A stretch of 64,000 nucleotides of DNA from Bdellovibrionales bacterium. GTDB lineage: Bacteria; Bdellovibrionota; Bdellovibrionia; Bdellovibrionales; Bdellovibrionaceae. The notes beneath the pieces are model-generated. The model saw nothing but the letters and a program-made list of their open reading frames with translations, was not told where the DNA came from and made no database searches. Below are positions 17,950-25,839 of the stretch, piece by piece. The DNA lies in contig SXSU01000084.1 in the NCBI GenBank assembly GCA_005793345.1, forward strand, positions 1-64,000, in the 5' to 3' direction. The first letter of the stretch is position 1, and every line of letters begins with the position of its first letter. The position numbers and the translations under genes were made by a program.

Positions 17950-18528
17950 ATGAGATCAATATTTTTTATAATTTTATCTACAATGATAGGTTTTTCTGCT
18001 CACTCTATGAAATTTATTAAGGATAAAAATGGAGTTGTAAAGTTTTTACCATCAACTCAAAATAGTTTCAAAGCACTTTCTGTAAAAACGAAAGTAAATA
18101 AGAATAAATATAAAATAACAGCAGACGTAATGTATTTGAAATTAACTGATGATGTTGAACAGTTTCCAACATCAATATGTACTATACAAGGTGAAATTTC
18201 TTATGTAGATCTAGATAAAGATATTAACAGTGACTCTGAAATATTAACATGTAATGGGGTATTGAATAATAAAAATGTAACTGTTGAATTACAACCTTCA
18301 GTTGCTCATTACAAAAATGGTAAAAAAGTAATTCAATCTTTTTACCATTACTTATTAGTTAAAGATAGTGAAACTCAAGCTATTATTGGTAGTCGAGATT
18401 CACAAAGTCAATCTGACTTAGTGAGCGGAAGTCCAATAGGCGTGATGGATAAATCATCTTTAATAAATTTAAATGATGATGAGACAGAGTTTGTGATGTC
18501 AGTGATTAATTTTAAAAAAAATAAGTAA
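17950..18528 (+). CDS. Small secreted protein of unknown function
   Basis: 192 residues with signal peptide MRSIFFIILSTMIGFSAHS. GGAGG lies 6 nt before the ATG. The mature chain is beta-rich, with a Cys pair (ICTIQGE and LTCNGV) and a central SFYHYLLVKDSE segment. No recognisable family. It ends 14 bp before the Imm11-like gene, so the two are probably co-transcribed. If the neighbour is an immunity protein, this exported protein is a candidate partner, but nothing in it looks like a known toxin. Confidence 0.8.
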   Translation: MRSIFFIILSTMIGFSAHSMKFIKDKNGVVKFLPSTQNSFKALSVKTKVNKNKYKITADVMYLKLTDDVEQFPTSICTIQGEISYVDLDKDINSDSEILTCNGVLNNKNVTVELQPSVAHYKNGKKVIQSFYHYLLVKDSETQAIIGSRDSQSQSDLVSGSPIGVMDKSSLINLNDDETEFVMSVINFKKNK

Positions 18529-18542
18529 AATTGTATTTTTTA

Positions 18543-19139
18543 ATGAAGAGCCTTGAACAAGATAATAAAGATTTATATTTTATGATGGAATCGCAATCTC
18601 CATCAAATGGGTTTAAGGCTCTTCTATACTCAATAAATGATGACCCCTATCGAAGTTGGTGCTCAGGAAAATCATTAATTCCGAAACCTCAATCACCTAT
18701 CCAATTGTCTGCCAAAATGAGACCAGGAAGTATTCTTGTTGATTATTGGAAAGTTCCAGTTCCAATTATTTCAAAAAAAATTCAAAAAGTAATAAATGAT
18801 TTAAATATTCAAAATATAGAATATTTCCAAGTAGAAATTTTAAATAGTTTAACGCACGAGAAAAATTGTGATTATGTTGCGTTTAATTTGTTGAATAATG
18901 AGTGTGCCTTGGATTTAAATAAGTCTAAATACAAAAGTTATAAACATTTAGGTTTTGGGGTTGAAGGGTCTGATTTTTCTTCTATTGTATTTAAAAGCAA
19001 TTTTAAACCAGCTTCACTCATTTTTCGATTGCAAGAGGTCTCAAATGCAATTGTAGTCCATGAATCACTTAAGAATTCATTGGAAAAAAGTGGTGATTCT
19101 TCTTTAACTTTTATTGAACCAAAAAACTGGTGTGGTTAA
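18543..19139 (+). CDS. Imm11 (DUF1629)-like protein, putative immunity protein
   Basis: 198 residues from the ATG at 18543; an in-frame TTG at 18531 is possible and neither start has a clear ribosome site. No signal peptide, so it is cytoplasmic. The chain follows the Imm11/DUF1629 pattern: VPIISKKIQKVINDLNIQNI, then a strand ending YFQVEI, then NLLNNECALDLNKSKY. It closes with a C-terminal LIFRLQEVSNAIVVHESLKN and L-FIEP. Imm11 proteins are immunity proteins of polymorphic toxin systems, but many are orphans. No toxin domain is visible next to it. The assignment is pattern-based and moderately firm. Confidence 0.65.
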   Translation: MKSLEQDNKDLYFMMESQSPSNGFKALLYSINDDPYRSWCSGKSLIPKPQSPIQLSAKMRPGSILVDYWKVPVPIISKKIQKVINDLNIQNIEYFQVEILNSLTHEKNCDYVAFNLLNNECALDLNKSKYKSYKHLGFGVEGSDFSSIVFKSNFKPASLIFRLQEVSNAIVVHESLKNSLEKSGDSSLTFIEPKNWCG

Positions 19140-19175
19140 TTGTAAAATATTTATTGAATTTGCGGGGAGTTAATT

Positions 19176-19445
19176 TTGGCTTTTATTGTAACAGAAAAAT
19201 GTAATAAGTGTGAACCTAGATTTTGCATAAAAGTTTGTCCAACTGATGCGTTTTATGAAGTTAAGGATATCTTGGTTATCCATCCTGATGAGTGCATTGA
19301 ATGTACACTTTGTGAGCCTGAATGTCCTGAAGGTGCAATTTTTGCGGATAATGAACTTCCTAATGAATATCTTAAATTTATTGAATATAATTTTGAAAAA
19401 TCCCAAATTGGAATACATATTCAAAGGAATAAAAGTGAAAGTTGA
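19176..19445 (+). CDS. fdxA: 7Fe ferredoxin (3Fe-4S / 4Fe-4S), FdxA type
   Basis: Small cytoplasmic electron carrier. The TTG start at 19176 is supported by GGGGAG about 6 nt upstream. Cysteines at residues 9, 17, 21, 40, 43, 46 and 50 give the Azotobacter FdI-type pattern. C9, C17 and C50 would hold a 3Fe-4S cluster, and C21, C40, C43 and C46 a 4Fe-4S cluster. The signature DECIECTLCEPECPEGAIF and the tail IEYNFEKSQ fit FdxA closely. At 89 residues it is slightly shorter than the usual 105-115. The redox partner is not evident from the neighbours. Confidence 0.93.
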   Translation: MAFIVTEKCNKCEPRFCIKVCPTDAFYEVKDILVIHPDECIECTLCEPECPEGAIFADNELPNEYLKFIEYNFEKSQIGIHIQRNKSES

Positions 19446-19454
19446 ATAAACTAA

Positions 19455-19515
19455 AAACAACTATTCGTAATTATGTCTGATGCAATTGCGAAGCAATTAG
19501 AATTCATAATACGAG
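19455..19515 (-). repeat. Degenerate composite hairpin repeat
   Basis: Retains AATTATGTCTGATGCAATTG, the apex ATTGC-GAA-GCAAT and one weakened arm (ATTCATAATACGAG). It follows the ferredoxin stop. Confidence 0.65.
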
Positions 19516-19569
19516 AGATAGAATTTAAATTTTGCTTTACAATGGCTAATTTATTATTAAAAATAAATT

Positions 19570-21006
19570 ATGATTAAAAAAATTAAATTTATTATTTTTA
19601 TTATACTTGTTATTTATCAGAAAATTTTGATTGCAAATGATTCGAATCTTTTTTCTGATTCAGTTTTTATATCTAAATCTGTTAGTCGAAATTTAACAAC
19701 ACAAAATACTTATTTTGATAAATTTGAAAAACCAATTGTTCCCAATTTAGTTGGAATCCAAGATTTTTTATATCAAATTATTAAGCGCGAGGGGCTAAAG
19801 GGTGAACCAGCTTTTTTCTTTTTAAAAGCTGTATGTGAATTGAATACCATTAATACTTTGAATTACAAATATGAAATTTATAACCAACTTGATAATTATG
19901 AATTAAGTCATGAACAAAAGGTTTCTCTTCAAGAAATTATTTTTAATTATGGAATGGATTCTATTGCAAAAAGTCTTTCATTTAAAGTTAAAAGTAATAA
20001 TACACCTGTAGATTTAATAAATAATGTTATCAATACTATTGAAAAATTACCTGTTTTTACTCCCAATAAAGCTAAATCAATTGAAGCTATTACTTTTTTA
20101 AAGTCTATATTATTTTTTGGTATTGATGATTCAAACAATGGCTCTGAAGACAATGAATATGAGAACGGAACTAATTGTTACAATAATGATCCTGAGTGTA
20201 TTCATTCTTCAAATGAGGGGTTAATAAATTATATTTCAGATCAATTAATTCGTGATGAAGTTTTTCTTAAAAATAGTATAAATTTTTACTTATTAGCATA
20301 CCAGCGACAAATAAATAACCGTGTTAGTGAAGATGACTTAGTTTTTTCTAAAGAGTTCAAAGATAATATGCTTTGGAATGATGTAATGTCGAAAGTTAAT
20401 AATAATCCTTTCCAGGCTTTACGAGTTATTAGTGTATTTTTTCATGATGAGTGCTGTAATTCTTTATATGCAAAGTCTGAGCTAAATCCTGTCTTAGAAT
20501 TATTAAATAATTTGTTTGAAAATTTTTATTTTGGCTACTTTGCACCTGGGTCTCTTGCGGGATTAGAGTCAAATAAATATTATCAATTTAAATTTAGTAA
20601 TTTAAAAAAGAGGTACAAAAAAATATTAAATGAAGATACAGAATTTTATTATAATAACTATCATTTTTTTGGAGGTGTATTCATTGCGAATGAGTTACTA
20701 AGAAAAAATTATTCAAATATAAATGGGTTAAATTTTCCAATTTTTATAAATGAAGTTTTAGGTTATTATTATAAAAAAGTCACAATGGATGTTTGGATGG
20801 ATGAAGATGTTAAGTATCTTTGGAAAAATATTGTTCACGAAAACCCTTACATAATTCCAGTTAAGCCTCTGACCTGGAGTTTTAATAGATTTAAAAAGGC
20901 TTCTCTAAGGCTTGAAATGTTGACAACTAGAATTTTATTTACAGCAGAACAACACTATAATGGTGCAAAATTTGTTTTTGATATTTATAAAAAAAATACA
21001 AATTAA
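19570..21006 (+). CDS. Secreted protein of unknown function
   Basis: 478 residues starting with a signal peptide (MIKKIKFIIFIILVIYQKIL, cleavage near ANDS). The mature protein is helix-rich. An acidic Asn/Gly/Glu segment near residues 190-215 (DSNNGSEDNEYENGTNCY) separates two halves, and several Cys residues are present. No family recognised and no catalytic motif seen. No good ribosome site precedes the ATG. The stop codon is directly followed by a pair of hairpin repeats that probably terminate this gene and its convergent neighbour. Confidence 0.8.
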   Translation: MIKKIKFIIFIILVIYQKILIANDSNLFSDSVFISKSVSRNLTTQNTYFDKFEKPIVPNLVGIQDFLYQIIKREGLKGEPAFFFLKAVCELNTINTLNYKYEIYNQLDNYELSHEQKVSLQEIIFNYGMDSIAKSLSFKVKSNNTPVDLINNVINTIEKLPVFTPNKAKSIEAITFLKSILFFGIDDSNNGSEDNEYENGTNCYNNDPECIHSSNEGLINYISDQLIRDEVFLKNSINFYLLAYQRQINNRVSEDDLVFSKEFKDNMLWNDVMSKVNNNPFQALRVISVFFHDECCNSLYAKSELNPVLELLNNLFENFYFGYFAPGSLAGLESNKYYQFKFSNLKKRYKKILNEDTEFYYNNYHFFGGVFIANELLRKNYSNINGLNFPIFINEVLGYYYKKVTMDVWMDEDVKYLWKNIVHENPYIIPVKPLTWSFNRFKKASLRLEMLTTRILFTAEQHYNGAKFVFDIYKKNTN

Positions 21007-21145
21007 AATAACGGCTCATGATTAAGTCTGATCGCTTCGCGATTATATCAGACATAATCATGCGCCGTTATTTTCTTGTTTGTTGGGGGCGATTTTCAAT
21101 CACCCCGAATTATTAAAACCCAAACTAAAGTTTGCATTTTAATAA
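21005..21145 (+). repeat. Composite hairpin repeat, complete three-hairpin form
   Basis: Most complete copy. The main stem (21005-21074) has an ATCGC-TTC-GCGAT apex. A second hairpin of GGGGGCGATTTT / AATCACCCC type follows at 21085-21107. A third inverted repeat at 21108-21146 is centred on CAAACTAAAGTTTG with arms ATTATTAAAA / TTTTAATAAT. It lies between convergent genes and in tandem with the next copy. Confidence 0.9.
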
Positions 21146-21250
21146 TAACTGCTCATGATTAAGTCTGATCGCTTCGCGATTTTACGAGACAAAATCCTGT
21201 GCCGTTATTTTTTTTGTTTGTTGGGGGCGATTTTTAAAACACTCCATATT
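21146..21250 (+). repeat. Composite hairpin repeat, tandem second copy
   Basis: Second unit directly after the complete copy. The main stem has the CGAGAC variant in the right arm, so it no longer pairs fully with GTCTGAT in the left arm, and is followed by TTGTTTGTTGGGGGCGATTT. It overlaps the last bases of the convergent gene's stop. Confidence 0.85.
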
Positions 21251-21755
21251 AGTTATCTTCACTATATTCTAAAATAAAATTACTTTCATCGGCATGAATT
21301 TTTAATTTATTTGCAGTAGAGTTGTATTCAAAAAAAGGATGCTTAGATTCTAAATCATTATTGGGTTCAAATTGTTTAAATAAGGTAGCGGCTCTTTCAT
21401 TTGTCCAATGGAGGTGAGTAGTTTTATTAATGAAATTAATATCTGTATCAGAATCTTTTGTAATCATAATTGTCCCATTAAATTTTCCAGCTCCACGATC
21501 AGCTACAATTATTGATAAAGCATCACCAGCCAATATTTTTTTACCTTTACCCATAATTGAATTTTCTGGTGGATTATTGATTGAATTAAATAACCTTCGA
21601 CCATCATCATCTCCCTGGGGATCTAGTGGATAGCCAGACTGAAGGTTAATCATTACTCGATCACCAGTCATGGTAAAATAAGAATTTGTTTTCGCAAACA
21701 AATTTAATGTAGTTAAAGTAAGTAAACTAAAATAAACTAGATTTAAAGTTTTCAT
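21249..21755 (-). CDS. Secreted protein of unknown function
   Basis: 168 residues with signal peptide MKTLNLVYFSLLTLTTLNLFA. The mature protein is small and beta-rich, without cysteines. Notable segments are GDRVMINLQSGYPLDPQGDD, GKKILAGDALSIIVADRGAGK and a C-terminal KLKIHADESNFILEYSED. No family recognised. The gene converges on the 478-residue protein, with the repeat pair between them. A remnant of the repeat tail lies upstream. Confidence 0.75.
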   Translation of the reverse strand: MKTLNLVYFSLLTLTTLNLFAKTNSYFTMTGDRVMINLQSGYPLDPQGDDDGRRLFNSINNPPENSIMGKGKKILAGDALSIIVADRGAGKFNGTIMITKDSDTDINFINKTTHLHWTNERAATLFKQFEPNNDLESKHPFFEYNSTANKLKIHADESNFILEYSEDN

Positions 21756-21793
21756 TTCAAAATTATCAACAATTCAAATAATAAAATCAAGGT

Positions 21794-21818
21794 CATAATA
21801 CGGGGTGTTTGACGATTA
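21794..21818 (-). repeat. Remnant of a repeat tail module
   Basis: ATACGGGGTGTTTGACGATT resembles the reversed tail hairpin (ATACGGGGTGATTGAAAATC) of the composite repeats; the main stem is missing. Confidence 0.4.
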
Positions 21819-21865
21819 CCGTAGAATAATTGGATCAAGTTTAATTAAATAAAGAATTTTTAAAA

Positions 21866-22846
21866 CTAAATATTAAAAATCGTTCGAATTGTTTGATTGT
21901 CAAAATAGTCTTTTAAAGTTTGGTAAGTAGATTGAGGTTGGAAGTTATTTGAACGTAAAAAATCAAGAGTTTTAAAAAAGTCTACAAAATTATTAATACT
22001 CATTTTATTATTGATTACAAAAATATTTTTATTTTTTTTCCATGGTCCTTGCAAGTTTTGCAATTGGTTTTCATCAGCTAAGATATAATAGTTTTTTTGT
22101 ACCCAATTAATAAGTTCCAATTCGGAATACAAATTTGAGTTTAAGCCAGCGATCACGAATATCCCAATTTTATTTTTAATTGTTTTGGGAGTTAGATAAA
22201 AATAAATTTGATTTAAATAATTTTTAAAATTTGATCTCCAAATATTTTTTTGATTTAGCTTAAAGTTTCCCCATCCTTGAATAAAAAAAGTATACTTTGC
22301 TGAATGAGAAACTTCACTTTCAAAAATTTTATTGGCTTCTAAAAGCTTTAAAAAGTAATAGTTTTGATCCACCTGCCACTTGCTAAGCTCTAATGGTATA
22401 AGGATTTGATTTTCATTTCCATTTTCATTTTCATTTGCATCAACATAATTAGATTGCTGGATTAAACATTGATTTTGATTTTCGTTTTGATTTAAATTAA
22501 GACTTGAGTTCAAAAATGTAGAACTTTCTGTCCATGAAATAAGTGGAAAAGATTTTAAAATTGATTTGAGTATCTGAACTTGGTATTTTTCTTTCTTTGT
22601 TTTATTAGGCGTATTAATAAAATGAACTTTTTCTATTTCATGGAAAATTAATACTGGTAATATTTTAAAAATACTCAATGTGTTTTCTAAATTAATAAAT
22701 TGTAAAATTTCAATTTTATCATCAGTGAAATTAAATGATGAATTAGTAGCTATAAAAATTTTGAGTTGGAATGAATCTTTAGTTAAATGAATAAGTTTTT
22801 CAACTTCAGAGTTCCAATTTAGAGTAATGATGGCTAGCTTCTTCAT
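21866..22846 (-). CDS. Unrecognised cytoplasmic protein with low-complexity Asn-Glu insert
   Basis: 326 residues, no signal peptide. The start MKKLAIITLNWNSE recalls a Rossmann-type first strand, but no nucleotide or sugar-binding motif is clear. Residues about 115-150 contain two Asn/Gln/Glu-rich runs (LNQNENQNQ and NENENGNENQ) encoded by a TTTTCA-type hexamer repeat at about 22405-22440. C-terminal half: FFIQGWGNFKLNQKN, FVIAGLNSNLYSELELINWV and a final FFKTLDFLRSNNFQPQ. A weak resemblance to glycosyltransferase family 9-like folds is a guess. It lies downstream of mutT, separated by a hairpin repeat. Confidence 0.7.
   Translation of the reverse strand: MKKLAIITLNWNSEVEKLIHLTKDSFQLKIFIATNSSFNFTDDKIEILQFINLENTLSIFKILPVLIFHEIEKVHFINTPNKTKKEKYQVQILKSILKSFPLISWTESSTFLNSSLNLNQNENQNQCLIQQSNYVDANENENGNENQILIPLELSKWQVDQNYYFLKLLEANKIFESEVSHSAKYTFFIQGWGNFKLNQKNIWRSNFKNYLNQIYFYLTPKTIKNKIGIFVIAGLNSNLYSELELINWVQKNYYILADENQLQNLQGPWKKNKNIFVINNKMSINNFVDFFKTLDFLRSNNFQPQSTYQTLKDYFDNQTIRTIFNI
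22405..22440 (-). repeat. Hexamer microsatellite coding Asn/Glu-rich insert
   Basis: TTTTCA-type imperfect tandem repeat (TTTCCATTTTCATTTTCATT) that encodes NENENGNENQ inside the 21866 gene. The 3-nt periodicity keeps the frame. Confidence 0.7.
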
Positions 22847-22886
22847 TTATTCTTGACCTCTTCATCATCATTTATTCATTTTATAG

Positions 22887-22960
22887 AAATAACTGCTCAT
22901 GATTAAGTCTGATTGCTTCGCGATTTTATGCGAGACAAATTCATGCGCCGTTATTTTCAT
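22887..22960 (+). repeat. Composite hairpin repeat, main stem only
   Basis: Stem with an ATTGC/GCGAT apex (one G.T pair) and the GCGAGAC variant arm ending GCGCCGTTATTTTC. It lies just past the mutT stop, between mutT and the next gene on the same strand. Confidence 0.85.
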
Positions 22961-22969
22961 TTAAAAGTA

Positions 22970-23386
22970 TTAACTTAAAATATTTAATATTCGATCCAAG
23001 GCTTTTCGATTAGCTTCAGGAATTGTTCGACTTCTCAATTCTTCAGGATAGATCCATTCAAGACTATGATGATGAATATTTTTGGGTTCACCTTTCCAGT
23101 AAGAAACTTCATAATATAAAATGACAATTCCAACATCTTCGTAAGAATGAGTAATCGCTAATTTCAATTCTCCAATTTCAGCTTCTATATCTAACTCTTC
23201 TTTGAGCTCACGGGCTAAGGCATATTCAGGCGATTCACCAAGTTCAATTTTACCACCTGGAAACTCCCATTGGCCCGCCAAACTGTGGTTTTCTGGGCGC
23301 TGACCAACCAAAATTTGTTTTCCTCTTTTGAGAAGCCCAGCAACAACGGGAATCCATAGTTTTTTATTTTTATGTACTATTGCCAT
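22970..23386 (-). CDS. mutT: MutT-type Nudix hydrolase (8-oxo-dGTP diphosphatase)
   Basis: Sanitises the nucleotide pool by hydrolysing oxidised dGTP to the monophosphate. 138 residues. The Nudix box GX5EX7REUXEEXGU is present as GGKIELGESPEYALARELKE followed by ELDI, near residues 44-66. The upstream QWEFPGG and the C-terminal LEWIYPEELRSRTIPEANRK are typical of MutT. The start overlaps the last 10 bp of pyrD on the same strand, so it is translationally coupled as the third gene of a gdh-pyrD-mutT unit. A hairpin repeat follows its stop and may terminate the operon. Confidence 0.92.
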   Translation of the reverse strand: MAIVHKNKKLWIPVVAGLLKRGKQILVGQRPENHSLAGQWEFPGGKIELGESPEYALARELKEELDIEAEIGELKLAITHSYEDVGIVILYYEVSYWKGEPKNIHHHSLEWIYPEELRSRTIPEANRKALDRILNILS

Positions 23387-24453
23387 TGGTAATTTGCTGC
23401 TTTCTTAAAGAAAAAAGGTCCATCAAAAATTAATGCAGAATAGGTTTCTACTAGATCTGCTCCTTGATTGAGACGCCATTGCACTTCATTCAAGTCAGTT
23501 ACACCACCTACCGAAACAATTAAAAAATGTTTATTTTTATTCTCATCTCCTCGAACATGGCTAACTGTTTTAATTAAAAAATCACGAGATATCTTTTTTA
23601 AGGGTTCACCTGATATGCCACCTTCTTCAGTTGAAAAAGGTAAATCAATGGGGCGTTGTAGGGTAGTATTTGTTAAAACAACTCCGTCTGCTCCATCATT
23701 CAAGCAAACATCTAATATATTTTTTAGTTCATGTTCATTGAGATCTGGACTTAATTTTAAAAGTAATTTTTTTTCAAAACCAGCTGTTTGACGAACAGAT
23801 TTTAATAATTCACTGACAGACTCTTTAGTTTGTAGGTCTCGAAGTCCCTTGGTGTTAGGACTAGAGATATTGATTACAAAAATATTAGCTAATTTTACTT
23901 TGGCTAATTCCCGCACACAATAAATATAATCATGAATTGCATCTTCATTTTTAGTATCGCGATTTTTTCCGATATTTATAAAAAGAGGAAAATTAATTTT
24001 TCCTTCTAACGAATTTAGATTATCTTTTAAAGCTTGAATACCTAAATTTGGAAAACCCATCTTATTCCAGAGTGCTTTTTGTAAATTATCTCTTCCAATT
24101 ATTATCCCAGGGTTTGCAGATTGTGGCTTTGGTGTGACTGTTCCCACCTCCATAAAACCAGCACCAAGATTTTCCCAGTGAATGAGTTGCGAACCTTCTT
24201 TATCAACTCCTCCTGCTACACCAAGGGGATTTTTAAACAATATATTTTGCCACTGCAAACTTTTCCAAACTGGAGTTACTTGTTGTTTTGAGTGTCCATA
24301 GGCCCACTTTCCAAATTGAGCGGCAATTGGCAATGCAACTGCTGCTAATTTGTGTGCAAAAGGGGCTGGTAAAAACAACCACGGTTTTTTAAGTGTCGAG
24401 CAAAATAAAATTGCCGAAGATGATAAAGAAGAGTTCGTTGGTTTTGAAATCAT
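23377..24453 (-). CDS. pyrD: Dihydroorotate dehydrogenase (quinone), class 2
   Basis: Oxidises dihydroorotate to orotate in pyrimidine synthesis, passing electrons to quinone at the inner membrane. 358 residues. An N-terminal membrane-association helix region of about 70 residues precedes the barrel, which marks class 2. Motifs: NPLGVAGGVDKEG, MEVGTVTPKPQ, FVINISSPNTKGLRDLQ with the catalytic Ser, KLSPDL, LTNTT and a phosphate loop SVGGV...YSALIFDGP. The ATG overlaps the gdh stop (ATGA, 4 bp) and its own 3' end overlaps mutT, giving a tightly packed operon. Confidence 0.95.
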   Translation of the reverse strand: MISKPTNSSLSSSAILFCSTLKKPWLFLPAPFAHKLAAVALPIAAQFGKWAYGHSKQQVTPVWKSLQWQNILFKNPLGVAGGVDKEGSQLIHWENLGAGFMEVGTVTPKPQSANPGIIIGRDNLQKALWNKMGFPNLGIQALKDNLNSLEGKINFPLFINIGKNRDTKNEDAIHDYIYCVRELAKVKLANIFVINISSPNTKGLRDLQTKESVSELLKSVRQTAGFEKKLLLKLSPDLNEHELKNILDVCLNDGADGVVLTNTTLQRPIDLPFSTEEGGISGEPLKKISRDFLIKTVSHVRGDENKNKHFLIVSVGGVTDLNEVQWRLNQGADLVETYSALIFDGPFFFKKAANYQWQ

Positions 24454-25733
24454 CGAGGATATAATCCTCTTAGCAACATTGCTTTTTCTAATCTTTTAAC
24501 CGCAACACCCATAGCTGCAGAACGCATATCGACTTTTTTTTCTTTAGCTGTGTCCCAAGTTGTATTGAATGCTTTTGTGATAATTGATTTTAATTTTCCA
24601 TTGATATCATCTTCTTCCCAGAAAAAAGACATTATATCTTGAACCCATTCAAAGTAAGATACAATAACACCACCACCATTGGCAATAATATCAGGAACAA
24701 TAAATACTCCACGATCATGCAATAATTTTGTGGCATCAATTGTTACAGGTCCATTAGCTCCTTCAACAATCATTTTAGCACCAACTGAAGCTGCGTTTTT
24801 TACATCGATAACGCCCTCAAGTGCACAGGGTAATAATGCATCTAATGGCATTGTTATAAGTTCATTATTTTGAATATCCTTTGCGCCTTTAAAGCCTCGA
24901 AGTGTTTTATTTTGTTTGAAGTGTTCGATTAAGGAAGGAATATTTAAACCATCACCATTAAAGCAACCTCCATCAAGATCAGTTACGGCAACAACTTTTG
25001 CTCCACGTTCAAAAGCATAAAGTGCGGCATGGGAACCAACATTCCCAAATCCTTGAATTCCTAATGAAGAGCCTTTAATAGTTTTACCTTGGACTTCAAA
25101 AGCACGTTCTGTGATGTACACAACACCAAGTCCTGTAGCTCCTGTACGACCTAGCGAACCCCCAATTTCAATTGGTTTTCCAGTGACAACTCCAGGTTGT
25201 GTGAATCCCCCTTGCTCTTGTGAATATGTATCCATTAACCATGCCATTGTTTGCGGATCAGTTCCAACATCTGGAGCTGGAATATCTTTAGCAGGTCCTA
25301 TAAATTGTGAAATTTCTGAAGTGTATCTACGAGTTAAATTTTGTTTTTCTGTGCGGGATAATTTAGTAGGGTCAACAGTCACACCCCCTTTTGCTCCTCC
25401 ATAGGGAAGACCTAATACTGAGTTTTTAAAAGTCATTAAAGCTGCAAGGCCAACAACCTCTGAGAGGTCCACTTTTTGATGATAACGAATACCACCTTTA
25501 TAAGGCCCAAGAGTTGTATTGTATTGCACTCTATAACCTGTAAAAACTTGAACAGACTGATCATCCATCCGAACGGGTACACTCACCACAATACATCGGC
25601 GCGGAGATTTTAGTCGCGCAAGAATATTGGGATCGATCTTCATTAAAGTTCCAGCTTCATCAATTGCTTGCAAAGCATTTTGAAAAAGCGGACCCTTTAA
25701 ATGTTCTGGTGTATTATCTAAATTATAACTCAT
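24450..25733 (-). CDS. gdhA: Glutamate dehydrogenase (Glu/Leu/Phe/Val dehydrogenase family)
   Basis: Catalyses reversible oxidative deamination of glutamate to 2-oxoglutarate with NAD(P). 427 residues, a hexameric-type length. Residues about 90-125 contain LPYGGAKGGVTVDP with the catalytic Lys, followed by KDIPAPDVGTD. The Rossmann loop is GFGNVGSHAA, and the acid after the next strand (VAVTDLDGG) is Asp, which favours NAD. The C-terminal PDIIANGGGVIVSYFEW is also typical. AAGGA lies about 10 nt before the ATG. First gene of an overlapping unit with pyrD and mutT. Divergent from the heptose kinase gene. Confidence 0.94.
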   Translation of the reverse strand: MSYNLDNTPEHLKGPLFQNALQAIDEAGTLMKIDPNILARLKSPRRCIVVSVPVRMDDQSVQVFTGYRVQYNTTLGPYKGGIRYHQKVDLSEVVGLAALMTFKNSVLGLPYGGAKGGVTVDPTKLSRTEKQNLTRRYTSEISQFIGPAKDIPAPDVGTDPQTMAWLMDTYSQEQGGFTQPGVVTGKPIEIGGSLGRTGATGLGVVYITERAFEVQGKTIKGSSLGIQGFGNVGSHAALYAFERGAKVVAVTDLDGGCFNGDGLNIPSLIEHFKQNKTLRGFKGAKDIQNNELITMPLDALLPCALEGVIDVKNAASVGAKMIVEGANGPVTIDATKLLHDRGVFIVPDIIANGGGVIVSYFEWVQDIMSFFWEEDDINGKLKSIITKAFNTTWDTAKEKKVDMRSAAMGVAVKRLEKAMLLRGLYPR

Positions 25734-25839
25734 GTTAAAATATCCTTTGCAAAAGGTTGATATTTATAATTAAAAAGTAAAGAGACCTATTTGTCGAGAA
25801 AAGTTTTCTAACGCATGTTCGATGGAGTATAAAATTTGT

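Noticed and set aside
19246-19449. 67-residue alternative-frame ORF inside fdxA
   Set aside because: The ferredoxin frame with all seven cluster cysteines is certain.
25111-25404. 97-residue plus-strand ORF inside gdhA
   Set aside because: Antisense to the catalytic region of glutamate dehydrogenase; Pro/Val/Ser-rich composition typical of a shadow frame.
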